Positions 49,561 to 57,675 of a stretch of DNA of 64,000 nt are shown here, one piece after another. Positions within the stretch are counted from its first letter, which is position 1; the number at the start of each line of letters is the position of its first letter. Made by a program: the position numbers and the translations under genes. The notes under the pieces were generated by a model. The model made no database searches. It saw only the letters and a program-made list of their open reading frames with translations, and was not told where the DNA came from. The stretch comes from Streptomyces noursei ATCC 11455 (lineage in GTDB: Bacteria > Actinomycetota > Actinomycetes > Streptomycetales > Streptomycetaceae): positions 8,742,001 through 8,806,000 of the forward strand of contig NZ_CP011533.1 of the NCBI RefSeq assembly GCF_001704275.1, written 5' to 3'.

Positions 49561-50376
49561 ATGACCACGACACAGGCGGAGCGGGCCCGACTCTTCCGCT
49601 CCCTCCACACTCCTGCCCGTCCCCTCGCGCTCGCCAATGCCTGGGACGTGGCCAGCGCGCGTGTCATCGAGGACGCGGGCGCCCCCGCGATCGCCACCAC
49701 CAGCGCCGGTGTCGCCTGGGCGCTCGGCTCGCCGGACGGGGACGCCCTGGCCCGCGACCGGGCCCTGGACCTGATCGCCCGGATCGCCGCGGCCGTCGCC
49801 GTGCCGGTCACCGCGGACATCGAGGGCGGGTACGGGCAGGACGCGGCCGGTGTCGCCGAGACGGTCACCGGGGTGCTGGAGGCGGGCGCGGTCGGCGTCA
49901 ACATCGAGGACGGCACCCGGACCCCGGCCGAGTTCCGGGAGCGGCTGACCGCGGCCCGGGACGCGGTGGAGAAGGCCGGCGGGCAGCTCTTCCTCAACGC
50001 CCGCATCGACACCTACCTGTTCGGCCTCGGCGACCCCGCCACCCGGCTGCAGGACACCCTGGAACGGGCACGCGGCTACGTGGAGTGCGGCGCCGACGGC
50101 ATCTTCGTCCCGGGCGTCGCCGACCCCGACACCGTCAAGGCCCTGGCCGCGGAACTCGCCGTGCCGCTGAACGTCATGGCCGGCCCCGGAGCCCCGGACG
50201 TCGCCGCGCTGGGCGCCCTCGGCGTGGCCCGGGTCAGCGTCGGATCGGGGGTGGCCCAGGCCGCCTACGCCACCGCCCGCCGCGCGGCACAGGAGCTGTA
50301 CGGCACCGGCGGCTACCAGTCGCTCGCCGACGGCATCGCCTTCCCCGAACTCAACGCGCTGTTCGCCCCGCGCTGA
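49561..50376 (+). CDS. Isocitrate lyase / PEP mutase superfamily protein
   Basis: The 271-residue TIM-barrel protein has LANAWDVASARVIEDAGAPAIATTSAGVAWALG, the family signature VPVTADIEGGYGQD with metal-binding Asp, GVNIEDGTRTP with the Glu-Asp pair, and FLNARIDTYLFG. Classical isocitrate lyase KKCGH is replaced by this DIEGGYG form, characteristic of the oxaloacetase / 2,3-dimethylmalate lyase / carboxyPEP mutase-like subgroup. The start ATG 49561 is divergent from the GXWXG gene. The substrate is unassigned. Confidence 0.9.
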   Translation: MTTTQAERARLFRSLHTPARPLALANAWDVASARVIEDAGAPAIATTSAGVAWALGSPDGDALARDRALDLIARIAAAVAVPVTADIEGGYGQDAAGVAETVTGVLEAGAVGVNIEDGTRTPAEFRERLTAARDAVEKAGGQLFLNARIDTYLFGLGDPATRLQDTLERARGYVECGADGIFVPGVADPDTVKALAAELAVPLNVMAGPGAPDVAALGALGVARVSVGSGVAQAAYATARRAAQELYGTGGYQSLADGIAFPELNALFAPR

Positions 50377-50570
50377 CCACCCCCTCCCAGGGACATCGGG
50401 GCCGGCGTCGATCGGGCAGAGGCGATCGGCACCGGCCCCGTGATGGTGGCGAACTCCCCCTGGCAATAGGTGAAGTGGCCGTGCCCAGGCGGAGGTTGTG
50501 CCACAGTGGAGCGCCGACCCGGGCGCATGTCGCGGGTCCGCTCCGATTCACGTTGGTCATCAGGGGTGAC

Positions 50571-51482
50571 ATGATCACTGGTAATGCGACGCCGCTCCCG
50601 GGGTGGCGCGGTGGCGACGGCAATGCTGCCTATCTGGACAAGACCCTGCGGTATCAGCCCGTCGAGCTGGCCCTCAACGAGAGCGTCCCCGGCAGGACGA
50701 TCTTCTTCCTGTGGTTGCGGGCGGCCGTCGCCGGCTGCGCGGTGGCGGCGATCCCCACCTGGATCGGGATCGTCTCGCTGATGTCGGGCCTGGGGTCGAG
50801 CGAGTCCTCCGCCTCGTGGAACGGCGAAGCGCCCAGCGGCGGTGGCGCGGGCGGGGCCGGATGGTTCGTCTTCGCCGGCCTCGCCTCGTTCGCGGCCTTC
50901 CTGGTCGTCCTGCTCATGACCCGGCTGCCGGAACCGGTCGGCGAATGGCGGGTCCTGCTGCCCGATCGCCCGGACCGCGCCGAGACGGTTTACGCGACGA
51001 TCCTGCAGACGCTCGGCAGCCGCGGATACCCCCTCGCCCCCCAGCCGTTCGGCCCCCGCATCACGCTCAACAACGCCCCGTACACCGCCTACGTCTCGGT
51101 GTTCAACTACGGCAGCAGCCTCTACCTCGGCTGGATGATGTGGCGTTCGCGCCGTGGTACGGAACTGATGGCCCAGTTCCTCGGCGACTTCTTCCGCGCC
51201 CTGCGGGGCGACAACGGCATCGAGCGACAGATGCTGCGCAGCGAGGGCGCCCGCGCCATGCGCGAGGCCGTCCATCTCGCCTGCCGCGAGGGGCTGATGG
51301 TCGCGGTGGAGGCGCCGGCCGTACCTTCCGCGCCGCCGGTCGGCGGACCGACCGCGCCGGCGGCGGGCGCCACCCCGCCGCCGCCCGCCGTTCCGCCCAC
51401 GGTTCCCCCCGTTCCTGCCGTGCCACCGCAGCCCGCGGAGCAGCAGCCCCGTCACGGCGGCGAGGCCGGCCCCACGGCATGA
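50571..51482 (+). CDS. Two-span membrane protein, first gene of the caspase/EACC1 operon
   Basis: The 303-residue protein has a ~45-residue N-terminal tail, a hydrophobic hairpin (FFLWLRAAVAGCAVAAIPTW and WFVFAGLASFAAFLVVLLM, with a Gly/Ser loop between), then a soluble domain (about 120-250) with WRVLLPDRPDRAETVYATIL, FNYGSSLYLGWMMWRSRR and FLGDFFRAL. The final ~45 residues are Pro/Ala-rich. AGGGGTG precedes ATG 50571. The stop overlaps the next start (ATGA). In predicted conflict operons, a membrane protein next to the effector often senses envelope or phage damage; that role is inferred. Confidence 0.72.
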   Translation: MITGNATPLPGWRGGDGNAAYLDKTLRYQPVELALNESVPGRTIFFLWLRAAVAGCAVAAIPTWIGIVSLMSGLGSSESSASWNGEAPSGGGAGGAGWFVFAGLASFAAFLVVLLMTRLPEPVGEWRVLLPDRPDRAETVYATILQTLGSRGYPLAPQPFGPRITLNNAPYTAYVSVFNYGSSLYLGWMMWRSRRGTELMAQFLGDFFRALRGDNGIERQMLRSEGARAMREAVHLACREGLMVAVEAPAVPSAPPVGGPTAPAAGATPPPPAVPPTVPPVPAVPPQPAEQQPRHGGEAGPTA

Positions 51483-52630
51483 GCGTCCTGGTCCACGCCG
51501 GGCCCGCGGGAGCGTGGGCCTGGGCCGGGCTCCGGCTCGCACCGGAACCGGCGATGTCCGAGAACGGCGCCCACGTCGGGTTGCCCGAGGCCCAGCGCCG
51601 CCGCGAGGCGACCGACCTCGAACACGTCTGGCTGTCGCGGCACTGGCAGCCCGACGGCCGGGCCTTCGAACTGCGCTACGCCACCGCGCCCGGATCCACC
51701 GTGGCCTGCACGCTGTTGTGCCGGATGCCCGGCCCCGACGGCCCGACGGCGTCCGCCGCCGTCCTTGCCCTGCGGGCGGCGCTGGCCGACTGCCCCCGGC
51801 ACGTACGGGCCGAACCGATCGAGGACGTCCGGGAACTGCACACCGCGCTGGTTCCCTTCGACCGGGTCCCGTCCGGCCTCGCCGAGGTCCGCAAGCGGCT
51901 CTCCTGGGCGTGGCTGAACCGGCGGGACACCGACTTCCGCCTGGGCGTGGTCCTCGCCCCGCTGGGCGGGGAGGCGGTGAGCTGGGAGCCGGTATGGGAC
52001 GCGCTGGCCCGTGCGGGCGCCCCCACCGTCGCCGCGATCTGCCTGGAGCCCCATGCTCCGGCGCCCGAACTGCTCGCCTACCTCGGCTACTTGGCCCGTG
52101 AGTACGGCCGGCTCGCCCAGCCCGGCCGACCCAACCCGGTGTTCACCCAGTACATCCCGCCCGACCCGTTCGCGCAGCGCGCCGCGCCGCTCTACCACGA
52201 TGCGCTGGGGGCCCTCTCGGGCCGCGGCTACCGCCTGCGGGTCTCGCTGGCCGCTACCGGCGACACCGCCCTCCCGCTCGCCGAGCAGCTCGCCGCGACC
52301 CTCGCGCCGTACACCGCGGGCGCGGGCGGCGCGGTGGCCCGGGCGGTGGCGCCGTCCGAGGCCGCGGACGCCTGGACCAACCTCACCGGCATGCACCGCA
52401 CCTGGCTGGAGCAGACCTACCGGCAGGAGGCGCCCCAGCCGCTCGGCGAGTGGGAGAAGATCCTCGCCGATCTCGTCGATCTGCCGCAGGCCACCGCAGC
52501 CTTCCGGTTCCCCTACGAGATCCCCGGCCGCCCGCCGCTGTTCGCCACCGCCCGGCGCGGCGGCCCGACGACACCGGACGGGAGCGCCCCGGCCGCCCCG
52601 GGGCCCGACCCCTACGCCCCGAAGTTCTGA
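51479..52630 (+). CDS. Large protein of unknown family in the caspase/EACC1 operon
   Basis: The 383-residue protein starts MSVLVHAGPAGAWAWAGLRL and contains VWLSRHWQPDGRAFELRY, a beta-rich middle with FRLGVVLAPLG and FTQYIPPDPFAQRAAPLYHDAL, and near the C-terminus LPQATAAFRFPYEIPGRPPLF. The latter and the segment lengths recall the N-terminal, non-ATPase part of conjugative VirB4/HerA-type proteins, but no Walker motif is present and the similarity is weak. It might be the CATRA-type partner of caspase-TPR systems; this also could not be shown. Translation is coupled to both neighbours. Confidence 0.72.
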   Translation: MSVLVHAGPAGAWAWAGLRLAPEPAMSENGAHVGLPEAQRRREATDLEHVWLSRHWQPDGRAFELRYATAPGSTVACTLLCRMPGPDGPTASAAVLALRAALADCPRHVRAEPIEDVRELHTALVPFDRVPSGLAEVRKRLSWAWLNRRDTDFRLGVVLAPLGGEAVSWEPVWDALARAGAPTVAAICLEPHAPAPELLAYLGYLAREYGRLAQPGRPNPVFTQYIPPDPFAQRAAPLYHDALGALSGRGYRLRVSLAATGDTALPLAEQLAATLAPYTAGAGGAVARAVAPSEAADAWTNLTGMHRTWLEQTYRQEAPQPLGEWEKILADLVDLPQATAAFRFPYEIPGRPPLFATARRGGPTTPDGSAPAAPGPDPYAPKF

Positions 52631-52664
52631 ACCCGCCCTGCTTCTGCGCCCCTTGGAGACCCCT

Positions 52665-53045
52665 GTGCAGCCCCTCACCTTCACCTTCGACGCGCCGGCC
52701 GACGAGGCCGACGACCTGGCCCGGTCCCTCGCCCGCTGGCTGAACGACGACGAGGACCTCAGCGGCGCGGCACGGCTGCGGATGGTCCCGCCCGCGCCCG
52801 GGGAGCAGGGCGGCCTCGCGGACGCCGCCGAGGTGCTGAACGCCGCGGGGCCGGTGTTGGACGCGCTGGTCGCCGCGGTCGGCGTATGGGTCGGCCAGCG
52901 GTTCCGGAACCGGAGCGTCAGCCTGAAGGTGACCCGGCCGGACGGCACCCACATCGAACTGTCGGCTACCGATCCGCGGGACGCCGCCGCGGTGGAGGAA
53001 CAGCTGCGCCGGTTCCTCGAACCGGGCTCCGGCGATGCCGACTGA
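52665..53045 (+). CDS. Effector-associated constant component EACC1-like protein
   Basis: The 126-residue protein starts at GTG 52665 (GGAG 7 nt upstream). It has an acidic N-terminal part (PADEADDLARSLARWLNDDEDL), a conserved Gly-Ala helix pair (GPVLDALVAAVGVWVGQRF) and a beta hairpin (VSLKVTRPDGTHIELSATD), then AAAVEEQLRRFL. This pattern fits EACC1, a small conserved component described computationally next to caspase, trypsin-like and other effectors in actinobacterial conflict systems. Its stop lies 8 bp inside the caspase gene. It may keep the effector inactive until triggered. Confidence 0.75.
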   Translation: MQPLTFTFDAPADEADDLARSLARWLNDDEDLSGAARLRMVPPAPGEQGGLADAAEVLNAAGPVLDALVAAVGVWVGQRFRNRSVSLKVTRPDGTHIELSATDPRDAAAVEEQLRRFLEPGSGDAD

Positions 53046-54168
53046 GCAGCACTCCCGGGCGCATCCGCCGCCCTGGCCGCCGATCGTCCCCGCCCCGGGG
53101 CGGTCGGCCGCCGTACTGATCGGCACCGCCACCCAGGTCGCGCCCAGCACCCTGCCGCAACTCCCGCAGGCGGCGGACAGCGTCACCGCGCTGGCCACCG
53201 AACTGACCGGCCCGTACGGCCAGTTCGATCCCAGCCGCGTCCACCCACGGGTCGATCCGCCCACCCCCGCCGATGTGCTGCGGCTGTTGCCCTCCCCCCG
53301 CGGGGACCAGCTCGACGTGGTGCTCTTCTACTTCGCGGGCCACGGCGTACGTGCCCAGGGCGACCGGCTGTGCCTGGCGCTGCCCGGCTCGGTGGACGAC
53401 GAGGACCGCGCGGAGCACACCTCGCTGCCGGTCACCGCCCTCTTCCAGGCACTGGCGTCCGTCCCGGCCCGGCACAAGGTCGTGGTCCTCGACTGCTGCT
53501 TCGCGGGCCGGGCCCTGGACGCGCCCCACGCGGCCGACGTCCATGTGCTGGCCGCCGCGGGCCGTTCGAAGAAGGCACGCACCCCGCAGGGGTACCCGCA
53601 GACCGGCTTCACCGCCACCCTGCTGGAGCTGCTGGCCGAGGGCGTCCCGGACGGCCCCGAGCACCTCGATCTGACCACCCTCTACCGCCACCTCGAGGTC
53701 GGCCTCCCCGCGGCCCGTCTCCCCAGGCCCCTGCAACGGGCCTTCGGCGACAGCGGCGACCTGGCGCTGTTCCGCAACCGTGCCCACGGCACGGCGGCCA
53801 CCCGCCTCGGCCTGCTCGCCCGCGCCCGCTTCGCCGAGCGGCTCACGGCAACCGCCTCCTGGGGCGGCAACCGCCGGCTGCGGCATGCGGCGGCCCGCTT
53901 CGCGGCGATCGCCTCCGACGCCGCCGCCCATCTCGGCCCCACGGATCCCGACACCTTCCGCTACCGCCACGCCCATGCCTCCGCGACCGGCGCTGCGGGC
54001 GATCCGCCGCGCGCGTCCGCGCTGCTGCGCGAGGTGGTCGCCGACTGGGAGCCGACGGTCCCGCCGGACGACCCGGGCCTGGCGGCGGCCCGCGCGAGCC
54101 TGGAGGTCTGGCGGGCCCGGGCGGACGCCGCGGCCCCCGCCCCCGCGGTCGGCGAGGCGGGGGCGTAG
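53035..54168 (+). CDS. Caspase-like peptidase (C14) with TPR-like C-terminus
   Basis: The 377-residue protein has a complete caspase-fold catalytic dyad: His in FYFAGHGVRAQGD (about residue 103) and Cys in VVLDCCFAGRALD (about 155, second Cys). Between residues ~1 and 100 is RSAAVLIGTATQVAPST, the first strand of the C14 fold. Residues ~265-360 form TPR-like helical repeats (RFAAIASDAAAHLGPTDPDTFRYRHAHA, SALLREVVADWEPTVPPDDPGLAAARAS). ATG 53035 lies 11 bp inside the EACC1-like gene. A caspase-like protease as last gene of a tightly coupled operon matches a toxin/effector that kills or arrests the cell when activated. Confidence 0.88.
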   Translation: MPTEQHSRAHPPPWPPIVPAPGRSAAVLIGTATQVAPSTLPQLPQAADSVTALATELTGPYGQFDPSRVHPRVDPPTPADVLRLLPSPRGDQLDVVLFYFAGHGVRAQGDRLCLALPGSVDDEDRAEHTSLPVTALFQALASVPARHKVVVLDCCFAGRALDAPHAADVHVLAAAGRSKKARTPQGYPQTGFTATLLELLAEGVPDGPEHLDLTTLYRHLEVGLPAARLPRPLQRAFGDSGDLALFRNRAHGTAATRLGLLARARFAERLTATASWGGNRRLRHAAARFAAIASDAAAHLGPTDPDTFRYRHAHASATGAAGDPPRASALLREVVADWEPTVPPDDPGLAAARASLEVWRARADAAAPAPAVGEAGA

Positions 54169-54177
54169 ACCGTCCCT

Positions 54178-54213
54178 CGTCGTCCCCCGGTGGACTAGTC
54201 ACCCGGGGCGACG
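54178..54213. terminator. Imperfect hairpin between caspase and ketosynthase genes
   Basis: CGTCGTCCCCCGGTG pairs imperfectly with CACCCGGGGCGACG around a 7-nt loop in the 47-bp gap between the convergent genes. Confidence 0.5.
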
Positions 54214-54215
54214 TC

Positions 54216-55460
54216 TCAGGCGGCCGGTCGGAAGGCGAGCACCGTGGCATGGCCGCCGAAGCCCAGGGAGTTGCTGAGCGCGAGGCGGATGGTCTGGCCG
54301 CGGGGGCGGCCGGTGACGAGGTCGAGGGCGGGGGCACCGGGGTCGGGATGTCGGAAGTTGGCGGTGGGCGGGACGAGTTGGTGTTTGACGGTCAGCGCGG
54401 TCAGTGCGGCCTCGATCGCACCGGCGGCGCCCATGGTGTGGCCCAGCACGCCCTTGGTCGAGGTCACCGAGGGCCCCGCGGCCCCGAAGAGCTGCGCCAG
54501 CGTCGCGGCTTCCGCACGGTCGTTGAGGGGGGTGCTGGTGCCGTGGGCGTTGATGTGGTCGATGTCCTGTGGGGTGGCGCCGGCGGCGCGCAGCGCCTCC
54601 TGGACGGCCAGCCGCAGGCCCCGGCCCTCCGGGTCAGGGGCCACCGGGTGGTGAGCGTCGGCGGAGATGCCGTGGCCGACGAGGCGCGCCTGCACCGGGG
54701 CGCGGCGGGCCGCGGCGTCCGCGGCGCGCTCCAGCACCAGGACGCCCGCGCCCTCGCCGAGCACGAACCCGTCCCGATCGGCGTCGAAGGGGCGGGACGC
54801 CCGGTCGGGGGCGTCGTGGCGGCGGGAGAGCGCACCCATGCGGGCGAAGGCGGCGGCGCACAGCGGCGTGACCATGGCGTCGGCGCCGCCGGCCACGGCG
54901 ATGTCGCAGGCACCGGCGGACAGCAGCAGCGCGGCCAGCGCCACCGCGGAGGCGCCCGACGCGCAGGCCGTCGCGGTGTGCAGGACCGGGCCCCGGGCGC
55001 CGAGCGCGATGGCCAGCTGACCGGCGGCCATGTTGGGCAGGAAGGCGGGGAGGGTGAGCGGGGAGACGGCCCGGGGGCCGGCGTCGTCGAGTTTGCGGAG
55101 TTGGTCCTCGTAGGTGCCCACGCCGCCGGCCGCGGAGCCCAGGACGATCGCGACGCGGGCGGCGTTCCAGGCGGACGGGTCCAGCCCGGCCGCGGTGACC
55201 GCCTCGTGGGCGGCGGCCAGCGCGAACTGGGTGCAGCGGTCGTACTGCCAGGGCCGGGCGCCGGGCACCTGGGTGCGCGGGTCGAAGCCGGGGACGCGGC
55301 AGGAGAACCCGACCGGCAGACCGGCCAGTTGCGGGTCCTGCGCCGCGGTCCCGTGGCCGGCGCAGACCCCGTCCCAGGTCGCCGCGGTGCCGGAACCGGC
55401 CGGGGTGACCAGGCCGATTCCGGTGACCGCGAGACCCGCGTCGTTGGCGGGGGTGCTCAC
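54216..55460 (-). CDS. Beta-ketoacyl-ACP synthase II (FabF-like)
   Basis: The 414-residue protein has the KAS II triad: nucleophile Cys in LHTATACASGASAVAL (about residue 166), and the two His in INAHGTSTPLND and LGHTMGAAGAIEAAL. GFGGHATVLAF closes the fold. It extends an ACP-bound acyl or polyketide chain with malonyl-ACP. The start GTG 55460 overlaps the ACP stop (GTGA), so the two products work together. It is the last gene of an operon that also encodes two KAS III enzymes, an SDR, an acyl-CoA dehydrogenase and an acyltransferase. Confidence 0.93.
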   Translation of the reverse strand: MSTPANDAGLAVTGIGLVTPAGSGTAATWDGVCAGHGTAAQDPQLAGLPVGFSCRVPGFDPRTQVPGARPWQYDRCTQFALAAAHEAVTAAGLDPSAWNAARVAIVLGSAAGGVGTYEDQLRKLDDAGPRAVSPLTLPAFLPNMAAGQLAIALGARGPVLHTATACASGASAVALAALLLSAGACDIAVAGGADAMVTPLCAAAFARMGALSRRHDAPDRASRPFDADRDGFVLGEGAGVLVLERAADAAARRAPVQARLVGHGISADAHHPVAPDPEGRGLRLAVQEALRAAGATPQDIDHINAHGTSTPLNDRAEAATLAQLFGAAGPSVTSTKGVLGHTMGAAGAIEAALTALTVKHQLVPPTANFRHPDPGAPALDLVTGRPRGQTIRLALSNSLGFGGHATVLAFRPAA

Positions 55461-55729
55461 CGCGGGGCTCCTCCCCGGTCGGCGGGGGCACCGTCGGCGG
55501 ACAGCTGGGTCGTCACGGCCTGCGCCACCTGTTCCAGGGTGAGTTCCGCGGCGGAGTCGTCCTCGTCCAGCGGGACGCCCCAGTGTTCCTGGAGGGTGAC
55601 GTAGAGCTCGACGACGGCGAGCGAGTCGAGTTCCAGGGCGGCGAGGGTGATGTCGGGGCGGATCTCCTTGGCGTCCACCTCGAACTTGTCGGTGAGGATG
55701 GTCACGAGGTGGTCGTAGACAGGGTCCAT
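55457..55729 (-). CDS. Acyl carrier protein
   Basis: The 90-residue protein has the phosphopantetheine attachment motif LELDSLAVVELYVTL, with the modified Ser in DSL, and an acidic character (KFEVDAKEIRPDITLAAL). It starts at ATG 55729 with AGGGGTTCCTCC-type spacing upstream and overlaps the preceding KAS III gene by 28 bp. It carries intermediates of the acyl chain among the ketosynthases and the acyltransferase in this operon. Confidence 0.93.
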   Translation of the reverse strand: MDPVYDHLVTILTDKFEVDAKEIRPDITLAALELDSLAVVELYVTLQEHWGVPLDEDDSAAELTLEQVAQAVTTQLSADGAPADRGGAPR

Positions 55730-56805
55730 GAGGGGTTCCTCCGGTGTGCGGGTCGGGTCTTGGCGCTGGTCGTGCGGGGTTCCGGGAGGCGGGCGAGGGG
55801 GCGGGCGGCGGGCCAGGTCAGGGCCGCGGAGGCCCAGGTGAGTCCGCCGCCGAAGGCGGTCAGGAGGGTGGGCGTGCCGGGGCGGATCCGGTGCTGGGCG
55901 GCGGTGTCGGCGAGGGCCAGCGGGATGGACGCGGCGGCGGTGTTGCCGATGTCGCGGAGGTTGCCGTAGCGGTGGCGGGGCGGGATGCCGAGCCGGTCGG
56001 CGACCGAGTCGAGGATCCGCTGGTTGGCCTGGTGGCCGATGAACGCCCCGACCGCGGCGGGCGGCCAGCCGGTCGTGGCCAGGACGGCGAGCGAGGACTC
56101 GGTCATCCGGCGCACCGCCTGCCCGTACACCTCCCGGCCGCGCATCCGGAAGTAGTGGTCCTCGCGGCACAACCGTCGTGCCGGGTCGGGCAGTCGCGCG
56201 CCGCCGGCGGCGATCGCGATGAGGTCGCTGCCGGCGCCGTCGGAGCCCCAGTCGGTGGCGGCGACGGCGCCCGGCTCGGCGCGGTCCCCGGCGCGCAGCA
56301 GCACCGCGCCGGCGCCGTCGCCGAAGATGACCGCGGTGTCCCGGTCCAGTGGGTCGATGATGCGGGAGTAGGTCTCCGCGCCGATCACCAGGGGCCGGCT
56401 GCAGACACCGGTACGGATCAGCGCGGTGGCGACGACGAGGCCGTAGAGGAAGCCGGAGCACACCGCGGCCAGGTCGAAGGCGGGCACGGTGCCCAGGCCC
56501 AGCCGCTGGGCGACCTCCGGTGCGGTCGCCGGGCAGCGCCGGTCCGGCGTGGTGGTGGCGACCAGCACCAGGTCCGCGCGGGCCTGCGCGGATTCCTGGG
56601 CGGCCCGGCCCGCGGCCACCGCGAGGTCGCCGGTGCTGGTGTCGTCCGCGGCCTCCCGGCGCCGGGCGATGCCGGTGCGGGAACGGATCCACTCGTCGCT
56701 GGTGTCCAGGACGCCGCGGCGCCGGACGTCCTCGTTGGTCAGCACCCGCGGTGGCAGGCAGCTGCCGATGCCGTCGAGCACGGCTGTCGGGCTCACCCTA
56801 GTCAT
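55702..56805 (-). CDS. Beta-ketoacyl-ACP synthase III (FabH-like), first copy
   Basis: The 367-residue protein has the KAS III catalytic triad: Cys in DLAAVCSGFLYGLVVA, His in GAFIGHQANQRILD, and Asn in DIGNTAAASIPLAL, with the N-terminal VLTNEDV and SDEWIRSRTGIARRR signature. KAS III enzymes start chains from an acyl-CoA plus malonyl-ACP, or act as acyl- or ester-forming transferases. ATG 56805. The last ~30 residues are a Pro/Arg/Thr-rich extension read through the overlap with the ACP gene, probably not part of the fold. Confidence 0.92.
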   Translation of the reverse strand: MTRVSPTAVLDGIGSCLPPRVLTNEDVRRRGVLDTSDEWIRSRTGIARRREAADDTSTGDLAVAAGRAAQESAQARADLVLVATTTPDRRCPATAPEVAQRLGLGTVPAFDLAAVCSGFLYGLVVATALIRTGVCSRPLVIGAETYSRIIDPLDRDTAVIFGDGAGAVLLRAGDRAEPGAVAATDWGSDGAGSDLIAIAAGGARLPDPARRLCREDHYFRMRGREVYGQAVRRMTESSLAVLATTGWPPAAVGAFIGHQANQRILDSVADRLGIPPRHRYGNLRDIGNTAAASIPLALADTAAQHRIRPGTPTLLTAFGGGLTWASAALTWPAARPLARLPEPRTTSAKTRPAHRRNPSWTLSTTTS

Positions 56806-56829
56806 GGCGGTAGTCCTCGATTCGTGGAG

Positions 56830-57675
56830 TCAGGCGGAGAAGGGGGAGGGCGGTTTGGAGATGCCGGCCAGCCCGCCGTCGGGCACCGAGACCCCGCCGT
56901 CGAGCACCAGCGCCTGCCCGGTGAGGTAGGACGCGGCGGGGGAGGCGAGGAACAGCGCGGCGCGGGCGATCTCGTCCGGCTCCGCCCAGCGGCCCAACGG
57001 GACGTGCGCCATCAGCCACTCCGACAGCGGCTCCAGGGAGTAGGCGAAGGACGTCATGTCGGTGCGGGTCCAGCCCGGGCACAGCGCGTTGACCCGGATG
57101 CCCTCGCGCGCCCAGCCCACCGCCAGGCTGCGGGCCAGCGCGATCTGCGCCGCCTTGGACGCGCCGTACGCCTCCATCCGGGGGGTGCCGGCGACGCCGG
57201 CCAGCGAGGACATCAGCACCAGGCTGGCCCGGGACGAGGCGGTCAGGTGCCGGTGGGCCCGCCGGCATAGCGCGGCGGTGGCGTTGAGGTTGACCGCCAG
57301 GACGTGGTCCCAGTCGACCTGCGCGGAGTCCTGGAGGGGGACCAGGGTGGGCGTGCCGTCTTCCTGGGCGGGCAGCACGCCCGCGTTGTGGATGACGACG
57401 TCGAGTCCGCCCAGTGCGGTCGCCGCGGCGTCCACCACGGCCTCCGCGGTGCCCGGTTCGGCGAGGTCGCCGGGGACCAGCACCGCGGTGCGCCCCTCGT
57501 CCTCCACCAGCGCGGCGGTCTCCTTGAGGGCGGCCTGGTTCCGTGCGGACAGCGCCAGATCGGCGCCGGCCCGGGCGAGCGTCACGGCGGTGGCCCTGCC
57601 GATGCCCCGGGAAGCGCCGGTGACCAGGGCGCGTGCGCCGTCGAGTCGGAACGGGTCGTGGGGCGTGGCGGTCAT
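56830..57675 (-). CDS. SDR-family ketoreductase-like oxidoreductase
   Basis: The 281-residue protein has the NADP motif ALVTGASRGIGRATAVTL, VIHNAGVLPAQ (NAG), the catalytic Ser and Tyr-Lys in LVLMSSLAGVAGTPRMEAYGASKAAQIALA, and RVNALCPGWTRTDM. This is a complete classical SDR active site, consistent with reduction of a beta-keto intermediate on the ACP. It overlaps by 4 bp (ATGA) with the second KAS III gene, and a 24-bp gap separates it from the first. Confidence 0.93.
   Translation of the reverse strand: MTATPHDPFRLDGARALVTGASRGIGRATAVTLARAGADLALSARNQAALKETAALVEDEGRTAVLVPGDLAEPGTAEAVVDAAATALGGLDVVIHNAGVLPAQEDGTPTLVPLQDSAQVDWDHVLAVNLNATAALCRRAHRHLTASSRASLVLMSSLAGVAGTPRMEAYGASKAAQIALARSLAVGWAREGIRVNALCPGWTRTDMTSFAYSLEPLSEWLMAHVPLGRWAEPDEIARAALFLASPAASYLTGQALVLDGGVSVPDGGLAGISKPPSPFSA

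Noticed and set aside
50571..52630. VirB4/conjugation ATPase in the caspase operon
   Set aside because: The segment resembling VirB4 N-termini lacks Walker A and B motifs, so no ATPase activity was claimed.
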